The notes beneath the pieces were generated by a model that made no database searches, had not been told where the DNA came from, and saw only the letters and a program-made list of their open reading frames with translations. A program made the position numbers and the translations under genes. From a virus, in IMG/VR virus record IMGVR_UViG_3300048839_000131, positions 1 through 34,094 of that record: DNA of 34,094 nucleotides; one strand, written 5' to 3'. Positions 21,290-28,876 of this stretch are shown in pieces; position 1 is the stretch's first letter, and each line of letters starts with the position of its first letter.

Positions 21290-21493
21290 GTGTTATCGCC
21301 TGTTGTTTCTTCCGAGTTGTTAGCAAACTGGGACACAGCAATAGTTGATTTATACCGTAATGGCGGAATGTTCGTAGCCTATGATGTAAGATTGAGGAAT
21401 TGCAGTTTGCATTACAACGATGTTTGCAATGAGTATTACGTCAAATATAGAGATGTTACCTTTGGTATGCACGATATTTACAATAGGCGATAA
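21230..21493 (+). CDS. Small protein of cassette 3
   Basis: The protein has 87 residues. Residues of about 1-25 come from the linker (CGKRVLSPVV spans the right arm and the body repeat). The rest has an alternating polar pattern with aromatic residues and cysteines (AIVDLYRNGGMFVAYDVRLR, NCSLHYNDVC). The stop TAA is the TAA of GATAACG. Function is unknown. Confidence 0.62.
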   Translation: MKVDIGSPEIKHETPTCGKRVLSPVVSSELLANWDTAIVDLYRNGGMFVAYDVRLRNCSLHYNDVCNEYYVKYRDVTFGMHDIYNRR

Positions 21494-21499
21494 CGTTGA

Positions 21500-21607
21500 A
21501 TGTTTGTGCAGTTGGGGATTAGAAACCACTGCACTGTCAAAATAGTACTAACTTAATAAATTGATACGATGATGAATACACCACTTAAACCCCAATTGCA
21601 TAAACAT
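21500..21607. repeat. Cassette linker 4
   Basis: The left arm ATGTTTGTGCAGTTGGGG (21500-21517) matches the reverse complement of CCCCAATTGCATAAACAT (21590-21607) at 16 of 18 bases. The body begins GTTAGTGGCA (21611-21620) and ends TGCCACTAAC (21907-21916), a perfect 10-bp inverted repeat. The ATG at 21569 lies between the arms. Confidence 0.85.
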
Positions 21608-21904
21608 ATTGTTAGTGGCAGTTTTTCTATTCCTAAATATCGTAAAATTCCAATTGTCATAATGAAATGGAATGACGGTGCGAAAGGTTGGAGGGCTGAA
21701 ATTGCTGACAATTACGAAAACTATAAACCCGCAAAGTATGATGATATAAACTTTGAAGATTTGGGCTTTCACTTCAGGCACGATGTAGAAACACACCCAA
21801 ATGATGATTTAGTTTTCTTAACTCGAAAGGATGCTGTCAAAGCTGCAAAGTTCTGTAATGAAAAATATTTAAGTGGCAAGGCTAAGATATGGTTCATTTC
21901 TTAA
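21569..21904 (+). CDS. Small protein of cassette 4
   Basis: The protein has 111 residues; two ATG codons in a row open it. The N-terminal 20 residues (PLKPQLHKHIVSGSF) are linker-encoded. The remainder is an alpha/beta domain (IVIMKWNDGAKGWRAEIADN, LVFLTRKDAVKAAKFCNEKY). The stop is three bases before the body end. I do not recognise a named family. The linker-derived N-terminus pattern PLKPQLHxHIVSGS is one I recall seeing on unrelated small proteins of Bacteroidota, which fits a shared cassette mechanism. Confidence 0.68.
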   Translation: MMNTPLKPQLHKHIVSGSFSIPKYRKIPIVIMKWNDGAKGWRAEIADNYENYKPAKYDDINFEDLGFHFRHDVETHPNDDLVFLTRKDAVKAAKFCNEKYLSGKAKIWFIS

Positions 21905-21999
21905 ATTGCCACTAACGTGTGGATATACGCAATAAGCTCAAACCCGCACCAATCAAGCAAAACACAAACCGAAACAACCGAAATAAATACCCGCAAGTT

Positions 22000-22383
22000 A
22001 TGACAGACAAACAAAATTTAAGCCTGTTACTACACATGATCGATGCTACTTCGATGCAATTAGCTACGATCAAGGACAGCAAACTAATTAAGCAGAAAGG
22101 CAAAGAGCGATTAACGATGTATTTTAACTTTGCCCGAATGTTTACTAAGGAAGTCGAAAACCTGATACCCGATGTCAGGAAAGAGGATTACAATGACCGG
22201 ACTGCATATGTTTACGAGATTATGAAAGCCTGTGCAATTACCAATAATCCTGGTCGATTGCTTGCTTTGATCGAATCTGATAATCGAGGGGAGATACAAG
22301 TAACCGAATGTTGCACTAACTGCAAATGTTCAGAGTTAATCACAGACGGGTATTGCAATGTTTGCGGTGCGAAACAGCCTTGA
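22000..22383 (+). CDS. Protein with C-terminal zinc ribbon
   Basis: The protein has 127 residues from the ATG at 22000, chosen over an in-frame GTG at 21919 in the repeat. The ATG itself sits in the degenerate last linker (TAACGTGTGGATAT at 21913-21926 with ATACCCGCAAGTTA at 21987-22000, 11 of 14 bases). The helical N-terminal part (LLLHMIDATSMQLATIKDS) is followed by a zinc ribbon CTNC...CNVC near residues 106-124. It may bind nucleic acid. It is the last gene before the packaging operon. Confidence 0.68.
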   Translation: MTDKQNLSLLLHMIDATSMQLATIKDSKLIKQKGKERLTMYFNFARMFTKEVENLIPDVRKEDYNDRTAYVYEIMKACAITNNPGRLLALIESDNRGEIQVTECCTNCKCSELITDGYCNVCGAKQP

Positions 22384-22393
22384 AAAAATAAAT

Positions 22394-22424
22394 TTGACAA
22401 ACGCAATTTAACAATGTATATTTG
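22394..22424 (+). promoter_or_regulatory. Promoter of the packaging/head operon, near-leaderless
   Basis: TTGACA (22394-22399) and TATATTTG (22417-22424) are 17 bp apart. Only six bases (CAGATT) separate the -7 box from the ATG at 22431, so the transcript should be leaderless or nearly so. Confidence 0.85.
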
Positions 22425-22430
22425 CAGATT

Positions 22431-22886
22431 ATGAAAGTAGGCAGACCACCGAAATATGAAAGTGCTGATGAGTTGCAACAAGCAATTCAACATTATTTTG
22501 ATAACCCACCAACAAAGACCGTAATTGTAGGCAAAGGCGAGAATGCGCATGAAGTAGAATTGCCTGTTTTGACTATAAGCGGATTGGCTTACGAATTAGG
22601 GTTTGAAAGCCGACAATCATTTTATGATTACGAACAAAACAAAGAATTTTCTTACACAATAAAACGTGCAAGACTTTTTATCGAAAACGATTACGAAAAA
22701 CAGTTACAAGTTGGTAATACAGTCGGGGCTATCTTTGCCCTAAAGAATTTCGGTTGGACTGATAAACAAGAACTTGACCACACAACCAAAGGCCAATCAA
22801 TAACAGGGTTCGATTATTCAAAACTAAGCGATGCCACACTTAAAGACCTTATTGCAGCGGCTCGACCTGCTGGAACTGAAGAATGA
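22431..22886 (+). CDS. Terminase small subunit
   Basis: The protein has 151 residues from the ATG at 22431. It has the family layout: GRPPKYESADELQQAIQHYF at the N-terminus, then helix-turn-helix ISGLAYELGFESRQSFYDYE at about 50-70, followed by an oligomerisation region (NDYEKQLQVGNTVGAIFALKN). It should recognise the phage packaging site and deliver DNA to the large subunit. It overlaps the large subunit gene by 56 bases. The near-leaderless promoter directly precedes it. Confidence 0.88.
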   Translation: MKVGRPPKYESADELQQAIQHYFDNPPTKTVIVGKGENAHEVELPVLTISGLAYELGFESRQSFYDYEQNKEFSYTIKRARLFIENDYEKQLQVGNTVGAIFALKNFGWTDKQELDHTTKGQSITGFDYSKLSDATLKDLIAAARPAGTEE

Positions 22887-24297
22887 GGCAGCCCGCAGAA
22901 GCCTGTTAGACTTCACCAAACTGCTTTGGCCTCAATTCAAAGCAACACCTTTTCACGTCGCATATTACACTATTTTACACCTGTTTGCAATCGGTCAGAT
23001 TAAGCGTTTAATCGTAACAATTCCACCGCAGCACGGCAAATCGCAAGGTTCAAGTAAGTTTCTACCGGCTTATATGTTTGGCATTAACCCTAATCTGAAC
23101 ATTGCGCTGATGTCATACTCAACTACCTATGCCCGCAAGTTTAACAGGCATTTGCAGCGCACTATTGACACCGACCAATATCGTGGCGTTTTCCCAAGAA
23201 CAACGCTAAACAGCAGCAACGTTATAACAATCAGCAGGGGGTTTTTACGCAATGCAGATGAATTTGAGATTATAGACTCAACCGGATCGTTTAAGACCAT
23301 CGGCAGGGAGGGTGCATTAACCGGAAACCCTGTTGATGTGATGATCTTTGACGACCTTTACAAAGATGCAATGGAGGGGAATAGCCCGATTATACGTGAC
23401 AATGTAATCGAGATGTATAAGACTGTTGCAGAAACACGTTTACACAACGAATCGCAAGAGATTTGCGTGTTTACCAGATGGCATCAAGATGATTTAATCG
23501 GGTGGTTTGAGAAACATTATAACGTAATTAACATTACATCACTTGAAGACGTGTTTAAGATTGAAGATTGGAATGACACGTGGCTAAAAATCAATTTCGA
23601 GGCAATAAAGGAAACAGAACCAACTGAGATCGATCCCCGCCAAATAGGTGAACCGCTTTTCCCTGAACGTCACAGCCTGCAAAGGTTATTATCGAAGCAG
23701 AAAAATGATCCCGTTGTATTCGGTTGCATGTTTCAGGGTGATCCGCAGCCGAAAGAGGGACTTTTATACGGACAATTCCAAACATACACTGAAATACCGC
23801 CCGCACGCAAGAAAGGGAACTATACAGACACCGCAGACGAGGGCGATGACTTCTTGTGTTCAATCTGTTACGATGTGGGCTTAGACGGGCTTATTTACGT
23901 TACCGATGTATTGCACACGCAAGAATCAATGGAGAAAACGGAAATCTTAGTGCCGATGATGTTAGAACGCAACGGCACGAAAGATGCAAAGGTCGAATCT
24001 AATAACGGGGGGCGTGGGTTTGCCCGTGTGGTAAAGGATAAAGCGAATAATACAACTGTCACATGGTTTCATCAGGGGTCGAATAAAGAATCTCGAATAC
24101 TTACCACAGCGTCGCAGGTTGTTGAGAAAATCAGAATGCCGATTGATTGGAAACAAAGATGGCCCATATTTGCGCAACAAATATCAAATTATAAGCGTAT
24201 ATTTCGGGCAAATAAATACGATGATGCCGCAGACACTTTGACGGGCATAATCGAGACTGAATTTGGAAAGAAAAAAATTGTTAATTTTGTCGTTTAA
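22831..24297 (+). CDS. Terminase large subunit
   Basis: The protein has 488 residues. The ATPase has Walker A TIPPQHGKS at 63-71 and Walker B VDVMIFDD at about 168-175. The C-terminal RNase H-like nuclease shows CYDVGLDG, VESNNGGRG and YDDAADTL, the expected three acidic clusters. It is the motor that cuts and packages phage DNA. The ATG at 22831 is the only plausible start before the ATPase core, although it overlaps the small subunit. Family members of this type can use cos or headful packaging; the sequence does not decide. Confidence 0.94.
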   Translation: MPHLKTLLQRLDLLELKNEAARRSLLDFTKLLWPQFKATPFHVAYYTILHLFAIGQIKRLIVTIPPQHGKSQGSSKFLPAYMFGINPNLNIALMSYSTTYARKFNRHLQRTIDTDQYRGVFPRTTLNSSNVITISRGFLRNADEFEIIDSTGSFKTIGREGALTGNPVDVMIFDDLYKDAMEGNSPIIRDNVIEMYKTVAETRLHNESQEICVFTRWHQDDLIGWFEKHYNVINITSLEDVFKIEDWNDTWLKINFEAIKETEPTEIDPRQIGEPLFPERHSLQRLLSKQKNDPVVFGCMFQGDPQPKEGLLYGQFQTYTEIPPARKKGNYTDTADEGDDFLCSICYDVGLDGLIYVTDVLHTQESMEKTEILVPMMLERNGTKDAKVESNNGGRGFARVVKDKANNTTVTWFHQGSNKESRILTTASQVVEKIRMPIDWKQRWPIFAQQISNYKRIFRANKYDDAADTLTGIIETEFGKKKIVNFVV

Positions 24298-24308
24298 ATA
24301 TCGAACAC

Positions 24309-25571
24309 ATGAACATATTAAAAAGGTTATTCAGCAACACCAAGCAGTCAGTTGAAAATCTACTCAACAAAATCCTGTATCAATTCACAGGGCAGTTATC
24401 ATACTTGTTAGACCCGAACATAGAAAACTATGTAAACGAGGGTTATAAAAGCAATGTTCATGTTTACAGCGTTGTATCTGCTATTCTGCAAAGGATGAGC
24501 GGCATACCGTTTCAGTACTACATAAACAACAACATGCAAGAAAGTTCCGATTTGTTGGCGTTACTTGACAATCCGAACCCATCGCAAAGCCGTGATGAAT
24601 TTATGGAGGCATATGCCGGTTGGATGCTGTTAACCGGTAACGCTTATCTTTACATAATGTCACCTGACGAGGGATTAAACAAAGGCAAACCGGTTGAAAT
24701 GTACTGGCTGCCCGCGCAATTTACCGAGATAATAGGAGGCGGTTACACAGAACCGGTAAAAGGCTATCGGGTTAACTTAGGGCATGGATACGCTACTGAA
24801 ATACCGGCAAACAAAGTAATTCATTATAAATACTTCAATCCGGGGGCAGACACGAACGGGGGGCAATTATACGGACAATCACCGCTGCAAGCCCCTTTAC
24901 TTTCGATTCAGGCGGGTAATGATGGTTATAAGGCATTATCGAGGGCATATCAGCATGGAACGCCAGCGGGGATATTGACTGGAACTGAAAATGCAGAATT
25001 GGATTACGGCCCCGACCAAATAGAAAAGATAAACGAACTTTATAAGCGCAAATACGGAGGGGTTGAGAATTACAATAAGATAATATTTGCACGAAGCCCC
25101 ATGCAATGGATCAAAATGGGCTATTCGGTTGTTGACATGAACATCATTGAGTTGATGAAATACAGCCTAAATGACATCTGCAACATTTATCACGTACCTA
25201 TTCACCTGTTTTCAGCAGAAGCGGCAACACTCGACAATTACAAAGAGTCACGAAAAGCGATTTACACCGATGCTGTTATTCCGTTGTTTGACAGGTTTAT
25301 CAGTAAAGTTAATCAGCAAATAACTCCGCTTTATGGCGTTGGTGGTAGGCTGTCTTTTGATACGTCGGTCATAACTGAACTCAATATTGATTTACAAGCA
25401 ATGACCACCGCTTTAACTCCGGCATGGTGGTTGACAGGTAACGAAAGGCGGCAGTTGATGAACATGGATGCTTCAACCGACCCGATGATGGACACGATAC
25501 TTTACCCGCAAGGCTTAATCCCGGGCGGTGAACTTGGAATGCCGATTGGGGTTGGTGATTTAGATTTGTAA
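24309..25571 (+). CDS. Portal protein, HK97-like
   Basis: The protein has 420 residues. Markers of the HK97 portal family are visible: VYSVVSAILQRMSGIPF, LLDNPNPSQSRDEFMEAYAG, LTGNAYLYI, QLYGQSPLQAP, and MKYSLNDICNIYHVPIHLF. It forms the ring at the capsid vertex for DNA passage and connects head to tail. It lies 11 bases after the terminase, in the normal head gene order. Confidence 0.94.
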   Translation: MNILKRLFSNTKQSVENLLNKILYQFTGQLSYLLDPNIENYVNEGYKSNVHVYSVVSAILQRMSGIPFQYYINNNMQESSDLLALLDNPNPSQSRDEFMEAYAGWMLLTGNAYLYIMSPDEGLNKGKPVEMYWLPAQFTEIIGGGYTEPVKGYRVNLGHGYATEIPANKVIHYKYFNPGADTNGGQLYGQSPLQAPLLSIQAGNDGYKALSRAYQHGTPAGILTGTENAELDYGPDQIEKINELYKRKYGGVENYNKIIFARSPMQWIKMGYSVVDMNIIELMKYSLNDICNIYHVPIHLFSAEAATLDNYKESRKAIYTDAVIPLFDRFISKVNQQITPLYGVGGRLSFDTSVITELNIDLQAMTTALTPAWWLTGNERRQLMNMDASTDPMMDTILYPQGLIPGGELGMPIGVGDLDL

Positions 25572-25573
25572 GT

Positions 25574-26359
25574 ATGAAAGACCCCAAACTAATAACCCGC
25601 AAGCGAGCCACATACATAAGGCAGGGGCGTGAAGCAATTAAAAAGGCTTTGAACGCTACCTTAATCAGCTTTATGCAAGACGTTCAAACCGCTGCTACCT
25701 TTGGCGATTTGATTACAGCAGCAGAAAAGCCGATAGATCAGAAGCTGATGGCAGAGGCTATATCGAGAATTTACAGACGGGTAGGTGCTGACTTTGCTAA
25801 ACTGACTATCAAAGACCTGAAACAGCAAAGTAAGAAATCAATGCCAGATCCGATTGAGATTGATTTTTGGCAAGACTATTTCACGCAATATAGCAAAGTC
25901 AAAGCCGCTCAGAAAATTACATGGATTACGAACACAACCGAGAAACTATATAAGGAAACAGTTGCACGAATAATTGCAGAAGCCGGATCAGAGGGGTTAA
26001 GCGTTTACAACACAGCTAAACGGATTCAAAAGGAAATTGGCTATCAAAACCAATACAGGGCAGAACGTATCGCGCGAACTGAGATAGTCAGCGCAAGTAA
26101 TGCCGGAACTTTGGCGGGTGGTCACAATGCCGGAATACCTGTTAAGAAAGAATGGCTGCCTATTGTTGACGATGCAAGCAGACCGGATCATGCAGATATG
26201 GCAGGTCAGCCGCCTATCCCGATTGATGAACTTTTCCCCGTGGGGGGTGGAATGAGTGCCCCAGGAGACGAGGCGGGCGGTGCTGAACACGTCATTAACT
26301 GCCGATGTGCTTTGGTGATTGTACCTGACACGTCATATGATGATATAATTAACTCTTGA
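25574..26359 (+). CDS. Minor head protein, SPP1 gp7 / Mu F-like
   Basis: The protein has 261 residues. The family core is at about 165-255: RIARTEIVSASNAGTLAG followed by DDASRPDHADMAGQPPIPID and the C-terminal INCRCAL. In SPP1 this protein travels with the portal and is thought to help DNA release or assembly. It starts two bases after the portal stop. Its own stop overlaps the -33 box of the next promoter. Confidence 0.88.
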   Translation: MKDPKLITRKRATYIRQGREAIKKALNATLISFMQDVQTAATFGDLITAAEKPIDQKLMAEAISRIYRRVGADFAKLTIKDLKQQSKKSMPDPIEIDFWQDYFTQYSKVKAAQKITWITNTTEKLYKETVARIIAEAGSEGLSVYNTAKRIQKEIGYQNQYRAERIARTEIVSASNAGTLAGGHNAGIPVKKEWLPIVDDASRPDHADMAGQPPIPIDELFPVGGGMSAPGDEAGGAEHVINCRCALVIVPDTSYDDIINS

Positions 26360-26385
26360 CAAACTTAAAAAATTGTGTATATTTG
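26356..26385 (+). promoter_or_regulatory. Internal promoter in the head operon
   Basis: TTGACA (26356-26361) and TATATTTG (26378-26385) are 16 bp apart, with 18 bases to the next ATG. The -33 box lies in the last codons of the minor head protein gene. The early operator is absent. Confidence 0.82.
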
Positions 26386-26403
26386 TAGAAACGAAAACGA
26401 ACC

Positions 26404-26715
26404 ATGACAGAATTTAACAACTACCTATTCACGACAAAGGCACGACCAACAAACAGGCGTGAACTGCGGGCAATGATGCAAGACCGGAAACGTTTTGAAC
26501 CGTTGCTCAAAATTGCGGGAGATGTGATTGAACAAGCTATCGAACTCGTTAACGATGCCGAAACTGAGACCGAAAGCGAATTGTTTTACATTCACTATCA
26601 TAACAAGTTCAATGCCGTTTGTGATGCAATTCAGGCAAAGCAACCTAAGTACTGGCAGATTAACAGGAAGTTTTACACCGAAACGATTAAACCGGTTTTG
26701 TCATGTACAGCGTAG
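26404..26715 (+). CDS. Small helical protein, head gene cluster
   Basis: The protein has 103 residues, helical (LRAMMQDRKRFEPLLKIAGD, IEQAIELVNDAETETESELF), with a charged middle. I do not recognise it. It has its own promoter and lies between minor head and protease genes, so a structural or regulatory role in head formation is possible. The following gene overlaps its 3' end by 13 bases. Confidence 0.66.
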   Translation: MTEFNNYLFTTKARPTNRRELRAMMQDRKRFEPLLKIAGDVIEQAIELVNDAETETESELFYIHYHNKFNAVCDAIQAKQPKYWQINRKFYTETIKPVLSCTA

Positions 26716-26846
26716 AAATTGACTGCCTGATGTTACTTGATGAAATCGGTTGCGAACCAAACGAGATCGACTCAATTTGGGCAGATGCGACACTTGAAGA
26801 AATCGAATTACTCGAGCCTAAAATAAATTTGACAAGCGAACAATAA
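26703..26846 (+). CDS. Acidic microprotein overlapping a promoter
   Basis: A 47-residue acidic protein (MYSVEIDCLMLLDEIGCEP at the start; ATLEEIELLEPK later). It starts inside the previous gene and its last codons cover the -33 box of the protease promoter, which constrains the sequence. Overlap with the upstream gene suggests translational coupling. It is shorter than most gene-calling cut-offs. Function is unknown. Confidence 0.55.
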   Translation: MYSVEIDCLMLLDEIGCEPNEIDSIWADATLEEIELLEPKINLTSEQ

Positions 26847-26859
26847 TAACATATATTTG
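26829..26859 (+). promoter_or_regulatory. Promoter of the protease/capsid operon, near-leaderless
   Basis: TTGACA (26829-26834) and TATATTTG (26852-26859) are 17 bp apart. The five bases CAGAC then lead to the ATG at 26865. This is the same arrangement and the same five bases as at the adhesin gene. It should give strong capsid expression. Confidence 0.86.
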
Positions 26860-26864
26860 CAGAC

Positions 26865-27611
26865 ATGGAAAATCAAACCTATAAATCAGTTTCTAACACG
26901 GTCAAAGATGTTGACATGAAGAACAGGACCGTGCTTTTCCATGCTTCTGTTTTCGGAAACATTGACTCTGATGCCGACATAATTCAGCCAGGGGCATATC
27001 TGAAAACGATACAGGAAAACGGGCCAGCTGCAAAGAACCGTGTTTGGCATTTGTTCAACCACTGGTTAGACTGGCCTCTATCAAAACCGAAACTATTGAA
27101 AGAGGATTTGGTAGGATTGTATTGTGAAACCACGATGCCGGACACCGACAAGGCAAATGACATTATGAAGCTATACGAAGCCGGTTATTTAACTGAGCAT
27201 TCGGTATGGATTCAGATTATTAAAGCCGTAAATCAGACCGCAGAGGGCAGAGAAATACGGCTTATTCAGGAGGTTAAGTTAATGGAGGTTAGTTCAGTTC
27301 TTTGGGGGGCAAATGAAGCCGCTCAAACTATCGGCATTAAATCACTTGCTGAACTTAACCGCAGAATTGAGAATGGCGATGCCCTGTTAAGAAATGGCAC
27401 GCTAACTGATGAGATGTTTAAGAGGTTGGAAACTGACCTCACAGATATAAAAACAAAATTGGCACTCCTGACAGAGCCGCCTCAAACGATTCAAAAGCCG
27501 GAAGATACTAACTCAACCACTTTGGAAGCGATTAACAGATTTAACAATCTAAAAATCCTAAACCAAAATGGAAGAGAATCTCAAAAAAGAACTGGACTCG
27601 ATAGCCAATAA
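26865..27611 (+). CDS. Prohead protease, HK97 (S78) family
   Basis: The protein has 248 residues. The catalytic His66 in WHLFNHWLDW and Ser113 in TEHSVW fit the S78 serine protease of HK97-type phages, with an acidic third residue further on. It should cut the scaffold-like N-terminal domain from the capsid protein and then be lost from the prohead. The C-terminal 80 residues are low-complexity and helical. It overlaps the capsid gene by 44 bases. Confidence 0.88.
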   Translation: MENQTYKSVSNTVKDVDMKNRTVLFHASVFGNIDSDADIIQPGAYLKTIQENGPAAKNRVWHLFNHWLDWPLSKPKLLKEDLVGLYCETTMPDTDKANDIMKLYEAGYLTEHSVWIQIIKAVNQTAEGREIRLIQEVKLMEVSSVLWGANEAAQTIGIKSLAELNRRIENGDALLRNGTLTDEMFKRLETDLTDIKTKLALLTEPPQTIQKPEDTNSTTLEAINRFNNLKILNQNGRESQKRTGLDSQ

Positions 27612-28797
27612 AATCGATGCCACTGTCCAGAAAATGGACACCGAAAACAAGGAAGAACTGAAAACGCTTAAGGGCGAATTTCAGGCACTTACAAAGCAGT
27701 ACAATGATCTGTCTGCTAAACTCAATGAAGACCTGCAAACCGTTCAGAAATCAGTTGACAAACTCTCGATTGAAGAACAGCGTTTAAAAGGCGCTCAACT
27801 GAAAGACCTCCGCACTGCCTTAACTGAGCAGTTGAATAGCGAGGCGTTTAAATCCTACCTGACCGCAAAGAAAGGCGGAGACAAGCGTGCGAAACATAGC
27901 ATTTCGATGGAAAACGTAGAAGCCCGCAAGGCAACCGTTACACCATCAACCGCTACTGCCGACACTTCCGCACCTGATTACCTGAACACCGGTATAATTT
28001 ACGACCCATCGCGTGACACTTTTGTACGTAATTTTATCCCATCGGGAACAACCACTGCAAACACGGTTGTAGTACCTGTTGAGTTGACAATTACAGATGG
28101 CACAGCCGTTACAGCCGAGGCAACCCAAAAGGGTGTATCACAATTCACACTTGATAACAAGGCGTTTCCTGTGATGAAGATCGCAGCTATTCTGAAAATA
28201 TCAGAGGAGATGTTAGATGACGTACCTGGGCTTGTTACCTACATCGTTAACCGTTGGGGCGCTAAACTAAAAGTCAAAGAGGATAATGTACTTCTTTACT
28301 CAACCGCTTCAAGTACTGCATTTGACGGTCTTACCGTTGCTGCACAGGCATATGATGACAGTCTTGCCGATGCCGCTGTAAATAAGTGGGATGTGCTGAT
28401 GAACGCAATCACTCAAATTAGGGTTGATGAATACAGGGCAACCGCAGTAATGATGCACCCAACCGACGTGCTCGAACTGAAAACAGCAAAGGGATCAGAT
28501 AAACATTACATAGGTCGCAGCCCTTGGGATCGTTTGCCGATGTTTGTTGATGGGGTTCAGATAATCGAGACAACTGCCATTGGTGCAGGTGAGTTCTTGG
28601 TCGGAGACTTCCAACGTGGTGCTCAGTTGTTTGACCGTAAAACAGCATCTATCAACTTTTACGATCAAGACGAGGACAACGCTCAAAAGAACCTTATTAC
28701 CGTTGTAATTGAAGAGCGTTTGGCTCTTGCTATTTATCGCCCGAACGCCTTTGTTTACGGTGATTTTGCTTCGGCACTTGCTGAGGGTTCAGCATAG
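27568..28797 (+). CDS. Major capsid protein, HK97 fold
   Basis: The protein has 409 residues. Residues 1-100 form a charged coiled coil, the delta domain that acts as scaffold and is removed by the protease encoded upstream. The mature capsid part starts at about 110-130. Patterns such as FVRNFIPSGTTTANTVVVPV, FPVMKIAAILKISEEMLDD and AVMMHPTDVLEL, ending LALAIYRPNAFVYGDF, match HK97-like capsids. A strong terminator follows 25 bases later. Confidence 0.94.
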   Translation: MEENLKKELDSIANKIDATVQKMDTENKEELKTLKGEFQALTKQYNDLSAKLNEDLQTVQKSVDKLSIEEQRLKGAQLKDLRTALTEQLNSEAFKSYLTAKKGGDKRAKHSISMENVEARKATVTPSTATADTSAPDYLNTGIIYDPSRDTFVRNFIPSGTTTANTVVVPVELTITDGTAVTAEATQKGVSQFTLDNKAFPVMKIAAILKISEEMLDDVPGLVTYIVNRWGAKLKVKEDNVLLYSTASSTAFDGLTVAAQAYDDSLADAAVNKWDVLMNAITQIRVDEYRATAVMMHPTDVLELKTAKGSDKHYIGRSPWDRLPMFVDGVQIIETTAIGAGEFLVGDFQRGAQLFDRKTASINFYDQDEDNAQKNLITVVIEERLALAIYRPNAFVYGDFASALAEGSA

Positions 28798-28821
28798 TAT
28801 AAAACCGGCTTAAATTAGCTT

Positions 28822-28852
28822 AAAAGGGGCGGGGTTGTCCTGCCCCTTTTTT
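28822..28852 (+). terminator. Intrinsic terminator after the capsid gene
   Basis: AAAAGGGGC (28822-28830) pairs with GCCCCTTTT (28842-28850), with two or three further inner pairs and a five-base loop, and the T run extends to 28852. It could set capsid mRNA above that of the genes that follow. Confidence 0.92.
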
Positions 28853-28876
28853 AATAACATTAATTGTTTTGAATAA

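Larger units (their letters stand above)
19775..22000. other. Tandem array of inverted-repeat gene cassettes
   Basis: Five gene modules in a row share one architecture, and a sixth degenerate join follows. Each linker begins with TAACG just after or within a stop codon, has a left arm, usually the next gene's ATG, the matching right arm, and ends with GTTA. Each gene body then starts with GTTA plus about 5-10 bases and ends with the reverse complement of those bases and TAACG. Arm sequences differ between modules, so they are not copies of one repeat. The arrangement recalls integron cassettes, but the ends do not fit the attC consensus RYYYAAC/GTTRRRY and no integrase gene is present. Confidence 0.75.

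Noticed and set aside
12641-22000. Integron array with true attC sites
   Set aside because: The modules look similar, but the conserved ends are TAACG and GTTA followed by non-purine bases, so RYYYAAC/GTTRRRY is not met. In most modules the start codon lies inside the hairpin, and no integron integrase gene is present.
22422-22433. TTG start for the terminase small subunit (and similar non-ATG starts at 3804, 12081, 13059)
   Set aside because: These codons lie inside the -33 or -7 boxes of clear promoters, so they are not transcribed; the downstream ATG is used instead.
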